Source: Geobacter sp. UBA698 (lineage in GTDB: Bacteria > Desulfobacterota > Desulfuromonadia > Geobacterales > Pseudopelobacteraceae). Taken from it: a stretch of 46,189 nucleotides of DNA. The translations under genes were made by a program, and so were the position numbers. The stretch is from NCBI GenBank assembly GCA_002298925.1, contig DBMM01000066.1, forward strand, positions 1-46,189. The letters run 5' to 3'. This document shows positions 25,200-33,557 of this stretch, piece by piece; the stretch's first letter is position 1; each line of letters opens with the position of its first letter. The notes under the pieces are model-generated. The model saw nothing but the letters and a program-made list of their open reading frames with translations. It ran no database searches and had not been told where the DNA came from.

Positions 25200-25594
25200 T
25201 ATCGCTCCCGGATTTCCGGCCTGCTCCTCGACCGGATCGACATCCACATTGAGGTCCCTGCTGTCCGCTATCGCGACCTGGCCGACCGGTCCGAAGCCGA
25301 TAGCTCTGCGTCAATTGCCCGACGGGTGGAACGCTCCCGCGACATCCAGGTGGAGCGGTTCAAGGGGACCAGCCTCCACTGCAACGCCCAGATGAACGCC
25401 CGCCATCTCCGAAAGCACTGCGGACTGGACGCCGCCGGCAACCGGATGCTGGAACTGGTCACCGACCGCCTCGGCCTCTCCACCGCTCCTTCACCCCGCA
25501 TCCTCAAGGTGGCCCGGACCATCGCCGATCTGGAAGGAAGCGAGCACATCCGCGAGCAGCACCTCTCCGAGGCGACAAGTATCGGAGTCTGGAC
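25200..25594 (+). pseudogene. comM: comM (YifB) 3' fragment, tail B
   Basis: About 130 codons encode the C-terminal part of ComM: YRSRISGLLLDRIDIHIEVP, RYRDLADRSEADSSASIARR, the CNAQMNARHLRKHCGLDAAG region, and LKVARTIADLEGS. The last codons are out of frame: bases are missing near 25577, so the normal ending (AIQYRSLDRK in other tails) is read in another frame. The 5' two-thirds of comM is missing; the double-HTH regulator lies in its place on the opposite strand. Confidence 0.9.
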
Positions 25595-25761
25595 AGAATG
25601 GCGACATAATATAATCTCCGTACAAGCTCCAATGGTCGCCATGAGAGGTTGAATGAGAATGGAAATGACCGCGTCAACCTACGAATTGGTGAAGGAGTTG
25701 GATAACTTCTCCCATACGTTGTCCGATTCGGACCGTGTTTGGAACAAGTGTAGAAGAACAG

Positions 25762-26880
25762 TTAGGGTTGACTACGAGCTTGTGAGGGACCTTGCCCAGA
25801 GCCTACCGGCCCCAGAGGGAGGGAATCATAGCCAAAACGTGGTGAGCCCGCCGTTGATGTAGACTCGTGTTCATCTCTTATCATTTTCTTTTTATAAGGC
25901 AACCGTATTACCGCCTCCGATCCCACTCCCTGCTTGCTGTTGATACCAAGCGTACCGGCATGCGCCTCGATAACTTTCCTTGAAATAGGCATACCCAGAC
26001 CATTCCCTTCAGTTTTCGTCGTGTAAAACGGCATGAAAATGTTTGCCAGGGTATCGCTATCCATTCCCGAGCCTTGGTCATTGATGTTGATTTGTATAGC
26101 ATTTCTTTCAATGGCGGCGGTTATGGTTACTATTGCCCCACGCGGTGAGGCATCAATGGCATTATCGATCAGATTAGTCAGCGCCCGCTCAAGGTGGGAA
26201 CTGTCAAGTGCTGTGGTTACAGGGGTGGAGGGGAGATCCAGCGTCAGGGAGACACTTCTGGCGTCGGCTTTGGTCCGACACGATTCACTGGCCCGACTGA
26301 TGATCTCCCTGATATCGACGTTTGTAAGATCCAAGAGGAGCGGCTTGGCAAAATCCAGCACGGAATTGACAATCCGCTGCATATTCTGCGCGGAATCCTC
26401 TATTATCAGCGCCGCCTGAGAAAAATCACCCTTTCCCTCCCGAATCCGCCGGGCAAATCCCAGAATGGAGATAAGAGGATTCTTCAGGTCATGGACGATA
26501 ACGGTCGCAGCCTGACCAATACCGGCGAGATAGCGTTCCTGTTCTGCCTGCTGGTGTTTTTTTCGTTCACGTTCCGCAAGAAAGAACGCGACGAAAGCAA
26601 AGACCCCGGTAAACACGAGATGCAGAACTCGGTCCATTACTTCCGGAACGGTCGTGGTCCAGGCGCCGAAAAAGAAGGGCAGATAGGCTGTCGACACGAA
26701 CAGCCAGGTTATAATCGCGCCTTTCAGGCCGAAACAAAGCACCCCCAGAAGCAGCGGCAGATAGTACAGCTCATCAAGAACAACGCGCGGTGAAAACTGC
26801 AGCATAGTGTCAAAATGCAGATAGGTGATCAGTAGCGTGAGCGTGACGATGATGAAAATGTGATAGTTCTTTCTGCTCAT
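25762..26880 (-). CDS. Orphan membrane sensor histidine kinase
   Basis: 372 residues. An N-terminal membrane domain with four to five helices (about 5-102) is followed by a short coiled linker, a HisKA domain with phosphorylatable His130 in VIVHDLKNPL, and an HATPase domain with N-box NLIDNAIDAS, G1 DQGSGM and G2 GNGLGMPIS. The HDLKNP variant and lack of PAS or HAMP resemble NtrB/PgtB-like kinases. No response regulator is adjacent. The last 35 or so residues after RLPYKKK have no family similarity and may be read-through into DNA joined near the comM fragment. Confidence 0.9.
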   Translation of the reverse strand: MSRKNYHIFIIVTLTLLITYLHFDTMLQFSPRVVLDELYYLPLLLGVLCFGLKGAIITWLFVSTAYLPFFFGAWTTTVPEVMDRVLHLVFTGVFAFVAFFLAERERKKHQQAEQERYLAGIGQAATVIVHDLKNPLISILGFARRIREGKGDFSQAALIIEDSAQNMQRIVNSVLDFAKPLLLDLTNVDIREIISRASESCRTKADARSVSLTLDLPSTPVTTALDSSHLERALTNLIDNAIDASPRGAIVTITAAIERNAIQININDQGSGMDSDTLANIFMPFYTTKTEGNGLGMPISRKVIEAHAGTLGINSKQGVGSEAVIRLPYKKKMIRDEHESTSTAGSPRFGYDSLPLGPVGSGQGPSQARSQP

Positions 26881-27174
26881 GGAGTGTCGTTACCTCAAGT
26901 CGTTACACCAGTGAATACCGATGTCCAGGGATTGTAATATCTATTGGGATGACTTAAGCCTAGCAAATAAACTATTAAGAGATGATTAAATTGCAGGTTT
27001 TTTACGGTCGGTCCAGGATGATGCCCGCGTAACGGCAGCGCACTGACAAAATCACGAGCACCCGAAAATATTCTTTCGGCTTTAACGAACCGTTAACTAT
27101 TGCCATGGTACTGTGGTCTCATCACCAGGGATTCCACACCCGAATCCCCTATCACGTCAGACCGGGAGGACATC

Positions 27175-27552
27175 ATGGCACCATCGCAGGCGCAGGAGAA
27201 GAGTGGGAGAGCATACGGAATCAGAGCGGCTGCCGCGCTGCTGGCCCTGGGGATCATGGTAGTGTTGACCGCCGGACCGGCGCTCGCCAGCGGGCGCGAG
27301 GGAGACGAGTCGTGCGAGCAGCGCGGGGCAGGGAAGTCCGAGAGCAAGTTCTATGGGACCGTGCAGAAGATTCCCCCGGAACGGCTCGGTACCTGGGTCG
27401 TGAACGGTCGCGAGATCCTGGTGACCAAAGAAACCAGGATCAAGGAAGAGTACGGCACTGCGGTGGCGGGGTCATATGTGGAGGTGGAGGGGAACAACAC
27501 CGGCAAGACGTTCACGGCGTGCAAGGTTGAGGTGAAGCGTGCGAAGAAGTAA
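27175..27552 (+). CDS. Exported small protein, DUF5666-like
   Basis: 125 residues, start ATG 27175 after GGGAGGACATC; a longer frame from 27100 lacks this ribosome site. A signal peptide (hydrophobic about 19-36, ending ALA-S) leads to a small beta-rich domain: GTVQKIPPERLGTWVVNG, then an ILVTKETRIKEEYG stretch and GSYVEVEGNN, the pattern of DUF5666 (OB-like) domains. The mature N-terminus has one Cys (SCEQ) and the C-terminal part another (TACKV), possibly a disulfide. It precedes a cytochrome b by 57 bases and may be co-transcribed with it. Function unknown. Confidence 0.75.
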   Translation: MAPSQAQEKSGRAYGIRAAAALLALGIMVVLTAGPALASGREGDESCEQRGAGKSESKFYGTVQKIPPERLGTWVVNGREILVTKETRIKEEYGTAVAGSYVEVEGNNTGKTFTACKVEVKRAKK

Positions 27553-27609
27553 GCTCGCCGTGATCAGAGAATTACGGTGTCAGGTTCGTCCCGGTACCGG
27601 AGCCACAAG

Positions 27610-28326
27610 ATGAACCGCCTTCTTGTCTGGGATTTGCCGACCCGCCTGTTTCACTGGCTGCTGGTGGCGGGTTGTGGCGCCGCGTTCGTGCTGGCCCTTG
27701 GTGCTCCCGAGCACAGCCTGGCCTTCGACGGCCACATGCTGCTCGGCCTGGCGCTGCTCCCCCTGCTGCTGTTCCGCGTGATCTGGGGTTTTACCGGTAC
27801 CAGGTATGCCCGGTTCCGCTCGTTTCTGTTCAGTCCCACAGAGATGCTCGCCTATCTGACCGCCATGATGACCCGTTCGGCGCAACGGCACGTGGGGCAC
27901 AACCCGGCGGCGAGTTACGCGATCTTCGCCATGCTCGCTCTCCTGGCCGGAATTGGCATAACTGGCCTGCTGATACCGGGCGGCGGAGAGCTGTACGAAG
28001 ATCTGCACAAGTTCTTGTCGTACTCCCTGCTGGCCCTGGTCGGCGGGCATCTCCTCGGCGTCCTGTTTCATACGATGGCGCATAAAGAGAATATCGTCCT
28101 CAGCATGCTGACCGGGAGGAAGGCTGCGGCAGAAGGGGAGGGGATATCCTCGTCGAGACCCGTTTCTGCCGTGATCGCACTCGTGCTGCTCGGGACCTGG
28201 GCCGCGACTCTCGTCACCACCTACGACACAGCCGCCCGGCATCTGGACATTCCTTTCGTCGGGAAATCGGTCCAGCTCGGCAAGAGCGAGATACATCAAG
28301 GGACTCGGCATGACGATGATGACTGA
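27610..28326 (+). CDS. Cytochrome b561-type membrane cytochrome
   Basis: 238 residues, taking ATG 27610 (MNRLLVWDLPTRLFHWLL), the usual family opening; a GTG at 27577 is an alternative. Four main membrane helices carry probable haem ligands: His16 in FHWLL, His43 in FDGHMLLGL, His in EDLHKFLSY and in VGGHLLGVLFH. A fifth hydrophobic segment follows, then a His/Asp-rich tail (HQGTRHDDDD). Such di-haem cytochromes b pass electrons between quinones and periplasmic c-type cytochromes. No cytochrome c is adjacent. A two-component system follows. Confidence 0.88.
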   Translation: MNRLLVWDLPTRLFHWLLVAGCGAAFVLALGAPEHSLAFDGHMLLGLALLPLLLFRVIWGFTGTRYARFRSFLFSPTEMLAYLTAMMTRSAQRHVGHNPAASYAIFAMLALLAGIGITGLLIPGGGELYEDLHKFLSYSLLALVGGHLLGVLFHTMAHKENIVLSMLTGRKAAAEGEGISSSRPVSAVIALVLLGTWAATLVTTYDTAARHLDIPFVGKSVQLGKSEIHQGTRHDDDD

Positions 28327-28419
28327 TATTGTGCCGCAGCCACGCCACCAGTATGCCGGTGGGTTCAGTCAGCTTCACGCTTGGCTGTGGCAAGATGTCG
28401 GGGGAGATGTAAAAAGACG

Positions 28420-29094
28420 ATGAAGATACTGATCATAGAAGACGAACGACGGCTGGCCTTACTCCTGAAGCAGGGTCTGGAAGAAAACGGCTTTACGGTA
28501 GACCTGGCCCATGACGGCGCCGAGGGACAGTTCCAGGTGGAGAACTATCCCTATGACGCGGTGCTGCTGGACCTGATGCTGCCGGAGGTGGATGGTCTCA
28601 CCATCCTCGCCTCCCTGCGCGAGCAGGGCAACGACATGCCTGTCCTCATCATAACCGCCCGGGGCGAGGTGGAGGACCGGATCAGGGGGCTGAACCTCGG
28701 GGCCGACGACTACCTGGCCAAGCCTTTTGATCTGGACGAACTCATCGCCCGACTGCGTGCCCTCATCCGAAGGAGCCGAGGTAAACCTTCCCCGCTCCTC
28801 ACGGTTGGTGATCTCGCCATCGATACCAATGCCCGGATCGTCAGTCGGGCCGGGATTGATATCTCGCTCTCAGCCCGGGAATACGCCATTCTTGTCTATC
28901 TGGCGCTCAACGTCGGTCGGGTTGTCAGCCGGACCGAACTGATCGAACATATTTACGAAACCGACTATGATTGGGACAGCAACGTCATCGACGTCTATAT
29001 CAGTTACCTTCGCACCAAGATCGACAAAGGGTTCCCGTTGCCCCTCATCCAGACGGTGCGAGGGGCCGGGTATCTTCTCAAAGGAGAATCATGA
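28420..29094 (+). CDS. OmpR-family response regulator
   Basis: 224 residues, ATG 28420 (MKILIIEDERRLA) as the usual family start. A receiver domain with phosphoacceptor Asp51 (VLLDLMLPEVDGL), the Lys in DDYLAKPFD, and a C-terminal winged HTH (about 128-222) ending GAGYLLKGES. Closest in look to CusR/CopR/QseB-type regulators. The kinase gene overlaps its stop by four bases (ATGA). It probably controls the cytochrome b or the downstream envelope genes; no operator was identified. Confidence 0.95.
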   Translation: MKILIIEDERRLALLLKQGLEENGFTVDLAHDGAEGQFQVENYPYDAVLLDLMLPEVDGLTILASLREQGNDMPVLIITARGEVEDRIRGLNLGADDYLAKPFDLDELIARLRALIRRSRGKPSPLLTVGDLAIDTNARIVSRAGIDISLSAREYAILVYLALNVGRVVSRTELIEHIYETDYDWDSNVIDVYISYLRTKIDKGFPLPLIQTVRGAGYLLKGES

Positions 29095-30536
29095 CCCTGT
29101 TTCCCCGTTCCCTGACCGGCCGCCTCCTCTTCTGGCAGATAACCGGCGCTGCCGGCATCCTGCTGGCGCTGGGGCTGTTTTTTTACGGCGAACTCCGGCA
29201 GATCGTCGTCTCCTCGGTGGACCGCACCCTGCACGCCAAGGCCCAGATCTTTACCGGCCTGATGCACGAGGAGCACGGCCGGGTGGAGTTGGAGCTGTCC
29301 GAGATCATCGCCGGGGAGTACGTCATCCCCCGGTCTGGTCACTACTACCGGGTCATGAAGGACCAGATGATCCTCGCCGCATCGCCATCCCTGGCCGACG
29401 ACGATTTTGCTTTTATACCGAATGTCACGCTCTCCGGCGTCGGGGCTACGGGAGAACGGTTTTTCACCTCCCACGGCCCGGCCGGCGAACCGGTCCGGGT
29501 GCTCCAGTACCAATACCAGGCTTTTGGCGACCTGTTCGAAGTCACCTTGGCCGAGAGTCTCACCGGCGGTCTCGCCATGATCGACACCTTCAGACAGTTC
29601 CTGCTGGCGGCCCTGCCACTGGGCATCCTTCTGCTCAGCCTCATGTCATGGTGGATCGTCCGGAAGTCACTGACGCCGCTGGGGCGGTTTTCCGCAACCA
29701 TCGAGACGATTACCCACAAAAACCTGGACGAGCGGATCGACACCGGGACTACGGTCCGGGAACTGGCCGGCATTGCCCGGTCGTTCAATGACATGCTTGA
29801 CCGCTTGGGGCACGTCTTCGAGAGCCAGAAGCGGCTGGTGGCCGACGCTTCCCATGAACTGAAGACCCCTCTGGCGATCATCAGGACCCAGTGCGACGTC
29901 ACCCTCCATAAGGAGCGCAGCACTGATGAGTATGGCGAGGCCCTGCGCACCATCAGGACGGAGACCCGGAATATTACCCTGCTGGTCAATGACCTCCTTT
30001 CTCTGGCCAAGTTGGATGCCGGCCTGATGGCCTCCACGTGTTTTGCTCCGGTCCGCGTCCGGGACCTGGCCGACCATGCCGTGCGGCTGACGGCGCCGCT
30101 GGCGACCCGGCATGAGGTTCGGGTAACGGTGGCGGTTGACAACACGCTGCAAGTCCGGGGAGTACGGTCCTCCCTGGAAGAGGCGCTCCTGAACCTGGTG
30201 GCGAATGCCATCCGCTACAACCGACCCGGGGGCGAGGTGCGCATCAATGCAGCACCCCACGGAAACGAACAAGTGGCTATTGAGGTCGATGACACCGGCA
30301 TCGGCATCAGCACCGCCGACCGGGAGCGGATCTTTGAACGGTTTTATCGGGCGGCCGCAGTCCGGAGTAACGACGGCAGCGGCCTGGGGTTGAGTATCGT
30401 CAAAGCCATCATCGAAGCCCACGGCGGCCGGATTCTGGTAGCCAGCGATCCGGGGGTGAGGAGCAACTTCACCATACTCCTGCCGGCAGCTGCGCCCGAT
30501 ACTAGGGCAAATCATGAGGAACAGGAGAACCAATGA
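29091..30536 (+). CDS. Sensor histidine kinase with HAMP domain
   Basis: 481 residues, starting at ATG 29091 behind AAGGAGAATC. Two membrane helices (about 15-35 and 165-190) enclose a periplasmic sensor of about 130 residues; a HAMP segment (SLTPLGRFSATIETITHKNL) leads to HisKA with His in DASHELKTPLAIIRT and HATPase with NLVANAIRYN, DTGIGIS and GSGLGLSIVKAIIEAHGG. Arrangement and length match CusS/QseC-type kinases. It overlaps the regulator gene upstream and a small coiled-coil gene downstream, so all three are one operon. Confidence 0.95.
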   Translation: MTLFPRSLTGRLLFWQITGAAGILLALGLFFYGELRQIVVSSVDRTLHAKAQIFTGLMHEEHGRVELELSEIIAGEYVIPRSGHYYRVMKDQMILAASPSLADDDFAFIPNVTLSGVGATGERFFTSHGPAGEPVRVLQYQYQAFGDLFEVTLAESLTGGLAMIDTFRQFLLAALPLGILLLSLMSWWIVRKSLTPLGRFSATIETITHKNLDERIDTGTTVRELAGIARSFNDMLDRLGHVFESQKRLVADASHELKTPLAIIRTQCDVTLHKERSTDEYGEALRTIRTETRNITLLVNDLLSLAKLDAGLMASTCFAPVRVRDLADHAVRLTAPLATRHEVRVTVAVDNTLQVRGVRSSLEEALLNLVANAIRYNRPGGEVRINAAPHGNEQVAIEVDDTGIGISTADRERIFERFYRAAAVRSNDGSGLGLSIVKAIIEAHGGRILVASDPGVRSNFTILLPAAAPDTRANHEEQENQ

Positions 30537-30772
30537 TGACTATGGGCAGAACCTGGCAGGAACATGCGCCGGGTAGAGGACGTTACCGGAACGGTGCGGA
30601 GGCTCACGAACCGGGAATCACGCACCGAATTCTGGATCGGATCAAGACGTTGATCCGGCATCAGCAACGCCTCATGGAATTGCGCCAGGAACAGCAACAA
30701 CTCAGTCGGGAACTGGCAGAAATCCGACGATTGACAACCACGCCACCAACAAAATCACTCATAAGGAGGTAA
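30533..30772 (+). CDS. Small coiled-coil protein in the two-component operon
   Basis: 79 residues, overlapping the kinase stop (ATGATG at 30533), with AGGAGAACC as ribosome site. The central part (IRHQQRLMELRQEQQQLSRELAEIRRL) is a charged coiled coil; the N-terminus is polar. No known family recognised. The zinc-ribbon protein gene starts four bases after its stop, so it is embedded in the operon between sensor kinase and envelope genes. Confidence 0.7.
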   Translation: MMTMGRTWQEHAPGRGRYRNGAEAHEPGITHRILDRIKTLIRHQQRLMELRQEQQQLSRELAEIRRLTTTPPTKSLIRR

Positions 30773-30776
30773 CACC

Positions 30777-31076
30777 ATGAAATGCCCCGTTTGCACCACT
30801 GTGGAACTGAAAATGGCCGATCGTCAGGGGGTAGAAATCGATTACTGTCCCGTATGTCGCGGCGTCTGGCTGGACCGAGGCGAACTGGACAAAATCATTG
30901 AGCGTTCATCCGGCCAGCAGGTCTGGCAGGCTCCGGTAGAATCATCACCGGCGTATCCCGCTTCCGGCCAGGGGTCCTACGGTTACGACCACAAGCGGCA
31001 CGACAGCCATGATGATCACAACCGCCCTGGTGGCTACCCGCGGAAGAAGTCATGGCTGTCGGAACTGTTCGATTAG
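30777..31076 (+). CDS. Zinc-ribbon protein (zf-TFIIB-like), copy 2
   Basis: 99 residues. MKCPVCTTVELKMADRQGVE and YCPVCRGVWLDRGELDKIIE form the zf-TFIIB (YjiN-like) pattern with two CPxC pairs that probably bind one zinc. A long disordered, His/Tyr/Gly-rich stretch follows and the end is KKSWLSELFD. Preceded by AAGGAGGT. The partial gene at the window start shares the same ending. Both are followed by the same lipoprotein type, this one directly. Role unknown; cytoplasmic, as no signal is seen. Confidence 0.9.
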   Translation: MKCPVCTTVELKMADRQGVEIDYCPVCRGVWLDRGELDKIIERSSGQQVWQAPVESSPAYPASGQGSYGYDHKRHDSHDDHNRPGGYPRKKSWLSELFD

Positions 31077-31154
31077 ATGGGGTTTCTGTTGCGGGTTGGA
31101 GTTGACTCCTCCTGTATGGCCACGAGCGCTCAATGACATCGGAGGATTCGCATC

Positions 31155-31703
31155 ATGAAACATCTGGCAGTGAGTGCTCTCATTTGTGCAATTATGGCGC
31201 TCTGCGGCTGCTCAACCGAAAAAGCGCCGGAACCGCAACAAAAGCTCCCGGCAATCACGCTCTCCCCTGCCGATAAAGAGCTGCTGCGGGCTTTCCAGAA
31301 AGATATTTTGAACGCCGAGAATCTTGCGGATAAGGCGGTCAAACTCGCGGGAGATGAACTGAAAAATGTCATCAAAGGGGGAGAGGTTTCCCTCAACCTG
31401 TCGTCCATTATTGACAAAGCAAAGGCTGAATGCCTGCTGGCTGGTGAAACCCTGGCCCAAAAGTCGGTTCCTGAAGCATTGACCCCCGTGATGAAGACTC
31501 TTCTCAACGATGGCAAGACCGGCTTGAGTGCCGCCTATAAGGCTCATGCGGAATCATTCGATTCTATCAGGAGCTTTGTCACTGACAAAAACCCGATGGC
31601 CCTGCTTGAGTACCGCAAAAAATATTCACAGGCGCAGGAACTCTCTACCGAAGCCACCGACAAGATCAAGCAGATCATGATGGCCGCCGGAGTAGCACTA
31701 TGA
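31155..31703 (+). CDS. CSTEKAP-type lipoprotein (copy 2)
   Basis: 182 residues, paralogue of 2721-3269 along the full length and with the identical lipobox region ALCGCSTEKAP (Cys19 lipidated). The start ATG has CGGAGGATTCGCATC upstream. FVTDKNPM and LLEYRKK are conserved between copies. The predicted structure is mostly helical. It lies 78 bases after the zinc-ribbon gene; in copy 1 a P-type ATPase occupies the equivalent position. Probable envelope-stress or metal-related lipoprotein, by context only. Confidence 0.88.
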   Translation: MKHLAVSALICAIMALCGCSTEKAPEPQQKLPAITLSPADKELLRAFQKDILNAENLADKAVKLAGDELKNVIKGGEVSLNLSSIIDKAKAECLLAGETLAQKSVPEALTPVMKTLLNDGKTGLSAAYKAHAESFDSIRSFVTDKNPMALLEYRKKYSQAQELSTEATDKIKQIMMAAGVAL

Positions 31704-31711
31704 TTCACTTC

Positions 31712-31758
31712 CTGAAGGCGGAGCCGGCTGCCACCCGGCAGAAGATCGAGAACTCCAA
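31712..31758 (+). pseudogene. Fragment of the coiled-coil gene (remnant)
   Basis: About 47 bases match an internal part of the coiled-coil gene at 33183-33232, including GCCACCCGGCAGAAGATCGA identical in both. It starts nine bases after the lipoprotein stop and is not part of any reading frame with a start. A scar of a deletion or partial duplication within this cluster. Confidence 0.75.
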
Positions 31759-31779
31759 CAGGCCACACAGGAGAAAGCC

Positions 31780-32001
31780 ATGCCATACAACAGAAATCAT
31801 GTTTCCAGGGAACCGAAATCATTCAAAAAGAAACAAACCAGAGCCGAGCAGGTGCAGAATGTTATTTCACTGCGCATAACTGATGACGAAAAGAGGGCAC
31901 TGGAAAAGCTGACTAAATCCACAGCAAAAAGCATCTCCGAGATCATGAGAGAGGCAATTGATATGTGGAGTTTCAAGCGACGCAAATTGTGCATGAATTA
32001 A
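31780..32001 (+). CDS. Ribbon-helix-helix (CopG-like) protein
   Basis: 73 residues. QNVISLRITDDEKRALEKLT and STAKSISEIMREAIDMW fit the CopG/MetJ-type ribbon-helix-helix DNA-binding fold; the N-terminus is basic. The start ATG 31780 follows GGAGAAAGCC. No toxin partner is adjacent, and the next gene (32039) reads the same way. It could regulate the cluster. Confidence 0.75.
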   Translation: MPYNRNHVSREPKSFKKKQTRAEQVQNVISLRITDDEKRALEKLTKSTAKSISEIMREAIDMWSFKRRKLCMN

Positions 32002-32038
32002 CCGTTTGAACCAGCAGGGACAAAGGAGTCACCATAAC

Positions 32039-32995
32039 ATGAAAAAACAAGCGTTCAAGGTAGGTATGGTGCTGGCAGCACTCATGTTTCTGAGTATTAC
32101 CGTTTTGGAGCCGGTTGCCCACGCCAGGGCCGGCGGGAGCCGCTCCATGGGCAGCGGTGGCTCGCGCAGCTATTCTCGGCCGGCCAGCCCATCTTCCCAA
32201 CCGGGCCAGTCTCGGCAGCAGGCCGCTGCGTCAGCCCCCGCTCCATTCCAACAGCCAGGCGGGGGTTTTATGAGGAGCATGGCCGGCGGACTCATGGGGG
32301 GTATGCTGGGAAGCATGCTGTTCAGCAGCTTTGCCGGAGCCGGTGGCGGCATGGGTGGCGGCAAAGGCGGCGGCATCGGCCTGTTTGAAATCCTGCTCCT
32401 GGTCGGGATCGGCTATTTCATCTACCGCTATATTAAGAATAAGCGGTCGGAGAACTCGTCCCTTGCTTACGCTCAAGGAGGAGAATTTTCGGGCGGGACG
32501 GTAATCCCCATCACCAGTACAGAGCAGAGCAGTCAGCCGGTAGCGATGGCAGTGGAGACGGGTCTGGCCCAGATCCGTCACATGGATCCCTCTTTTGTTG
32601 AAAACCGCTTCAATGACTTGGCACTGGACAACTTCTTCAAAATCCAGGGGGCCTGGATGAACCGGGATTTGTCTTCGGTAGCAGGACTCCTGACCGATGA
32701 AATGAAGCGGATATTCCAGACAGACCTAGACCGGTTACTGCGGGATAAGCAGGTCAACAGGCTTGAGAATATTGCTGTCAGGAATGTCGAGGTTACCGAG
32801 GTGTGGCAAGAGGCGGGACAAGATTATATCACGGCCTCGATTTATGCCAACCTGCTCGATTATACCACCGATGATGCAACCGGAGCGGTCGTTGTCGGCA
32901 GCAAAACAGAACCGGTTAAGTTCGAGGAGTACTGGACATTTACCCGACCAGTCGGCAACAATCCCTGGCGGTTGGCGGCGATTAGCCAAACCTGA
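32039..32995 (+). CDS. Tim44-domain membrane-anchored protein
   Basis: 318 residues, ATG 32039; an in-frame TTG at 32006 lies upstream. A signal or anchor helix at the N-terminus, then a Ser/Gly/Gln/Pro-rich linker, a Met/Gly-rich stretch (about 78-115: GGLMGGMLGSMLFSSFAGAG), a second helix (LFEILLLVGIGYFIYRYI) and a C-terminal Tim44-like domain (about 180-318: FNDLALDNFFKIQGAWMNRD onward to VGNNPWRLAAIS). Tim44-like domains in bacteria are found in envelope-associated proteins of unknown role. It may be anchored by two helices. Confidence 0.85.
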   Translation: MKKQAFKVGMVLAALMFLSITVLEPVAHARAGGSRSMGSGGSRSYSRPASPSSQPGQSRQQAAASAPAPFQQPGGGFMRSMAGGLMGGMLGSMLFSSFAGAGGGMGGGKGGGIGLFEILLLVGIGYFIYRYIKNKRSENSSLAYAQGGEFSGGTVIPITSTEQSSQPVAMAVETGLAQIRHMDPSFVENRFNDLALDNFFKIQGAWMNRDLSSVAGLLTDEMKRIFQTDLDRLLRDKQVNRLENIAVRNVEVTEVWQEAGQDYITASIYANLLDYTTDDATGAVVVGSKTEPVKFEEYWTFTRPVGNNPWRLAAISQT

Positions 32996-33044
32996 CGGGA
33001 CTGGTTGCTGTGGCGTAACGAACCCCACGTAAAGGAGACAATCC

Positions 33045-33332
33045 ATGAGCAGCAGAGATGAGTACATCCACAAGATGCAGGTAAAACTGGAGGAGTGGAA
33101 TGCCGAGATCGACACGCTGACCGCCAAGGCAGGCGAAGTCACGGCAGAAGTCAAGAACGAGTACAACGAGCAGATTGAATCACTGAAGGCGAAGCAGATT
33201 GCCACCCGGCAGAAGATCGAGGAGCTGCAACATGCCGGAGAAAGCGCCTGGGAAGATCTGAAATTGGGTATCGATATGGCATGGACCGCCATGGGGGAGG
33301 CCATCGACTCGGCCAAATCCCGCTTCAAATAA
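33045..33332 (+). CDS. Small coiled-coil protein, sll1863-like stress family
   Basis: 95 residues, almost entirely helical and charged, with heptad-like repeats from about 5 to 65 (MQVKLEEWNAEIDTLTAKAG, EVKNEYNEQIESLKAKQIAT) and an ending WTAMGEAIDSAKSRFK. It resembles small coiled-coil proteins (sll1863-type stress-response family) often found near envelope genes. Start ATG follows AAAGGAGACAATCC. Part of its sequence recurs as a remnant at 31712-31758. Confidence 0.8.
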   Translation: MSSRDEYIHKMQVKLEEWNAEIDTLTAKAGEVTAEVKNEYNEQIESLKAKQIATRQKIEELQHAGESAWEDLKLGIDMAWTAMGEAIDSAKSRFK

Positions 33333-33334
33333 CC

Positions 33335-33373
33335 GGCTATTTCGAGTTGTTTAAACTGTTCAACAGAATAAAA
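33335..33373 (+). pseudogene. Remnant of a P-type ATPase C-terminus
   Basis: Thirteen codons read GYFELFKLFNRIK, matching VWFELFKMFSRKK at the C-terminus of the ATPase at 136-2694; at DNA level TTCGAGTTGTTTAA is identical. It lies directly after the coiled-coil gene stop. This suggests a second ATPase gene once ended here and was deleted. The match is short, so chance is possible. Confidence 0.6.
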
Positions 33374-33557
33374 TTCGTCCAAATGGTCCGGCACTAACCC
33401 GGGTGTTCACCTGTTGAAGAATATCATGCCTATCGCCGCGACGAAGTTCGGCGGGGCGCTGGGCCTTTCCGGAATGCCCGTGTCATCCAGGTCACACCAC
33501 CGGCAAAAACACTGCCATCGAGAGTGGCGGCTGCCACATCACACAAGGAGAATCGTT

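Noticed and set aside
25653..25862. Plus-strand open frame of 69 codons overlapping the histidine kinase 3' end
   Set aside because: No ribosome site, no family similarity, and it overlaps the kinase gene antisense; more likely chance.
28971..29090. Extended start of the HAMP histidine kinase at 28971
   Set aside because: This part overlaps the response regulator in another frame; ATG 29091 with its ribosome site and the ATGA overlap is the better start.
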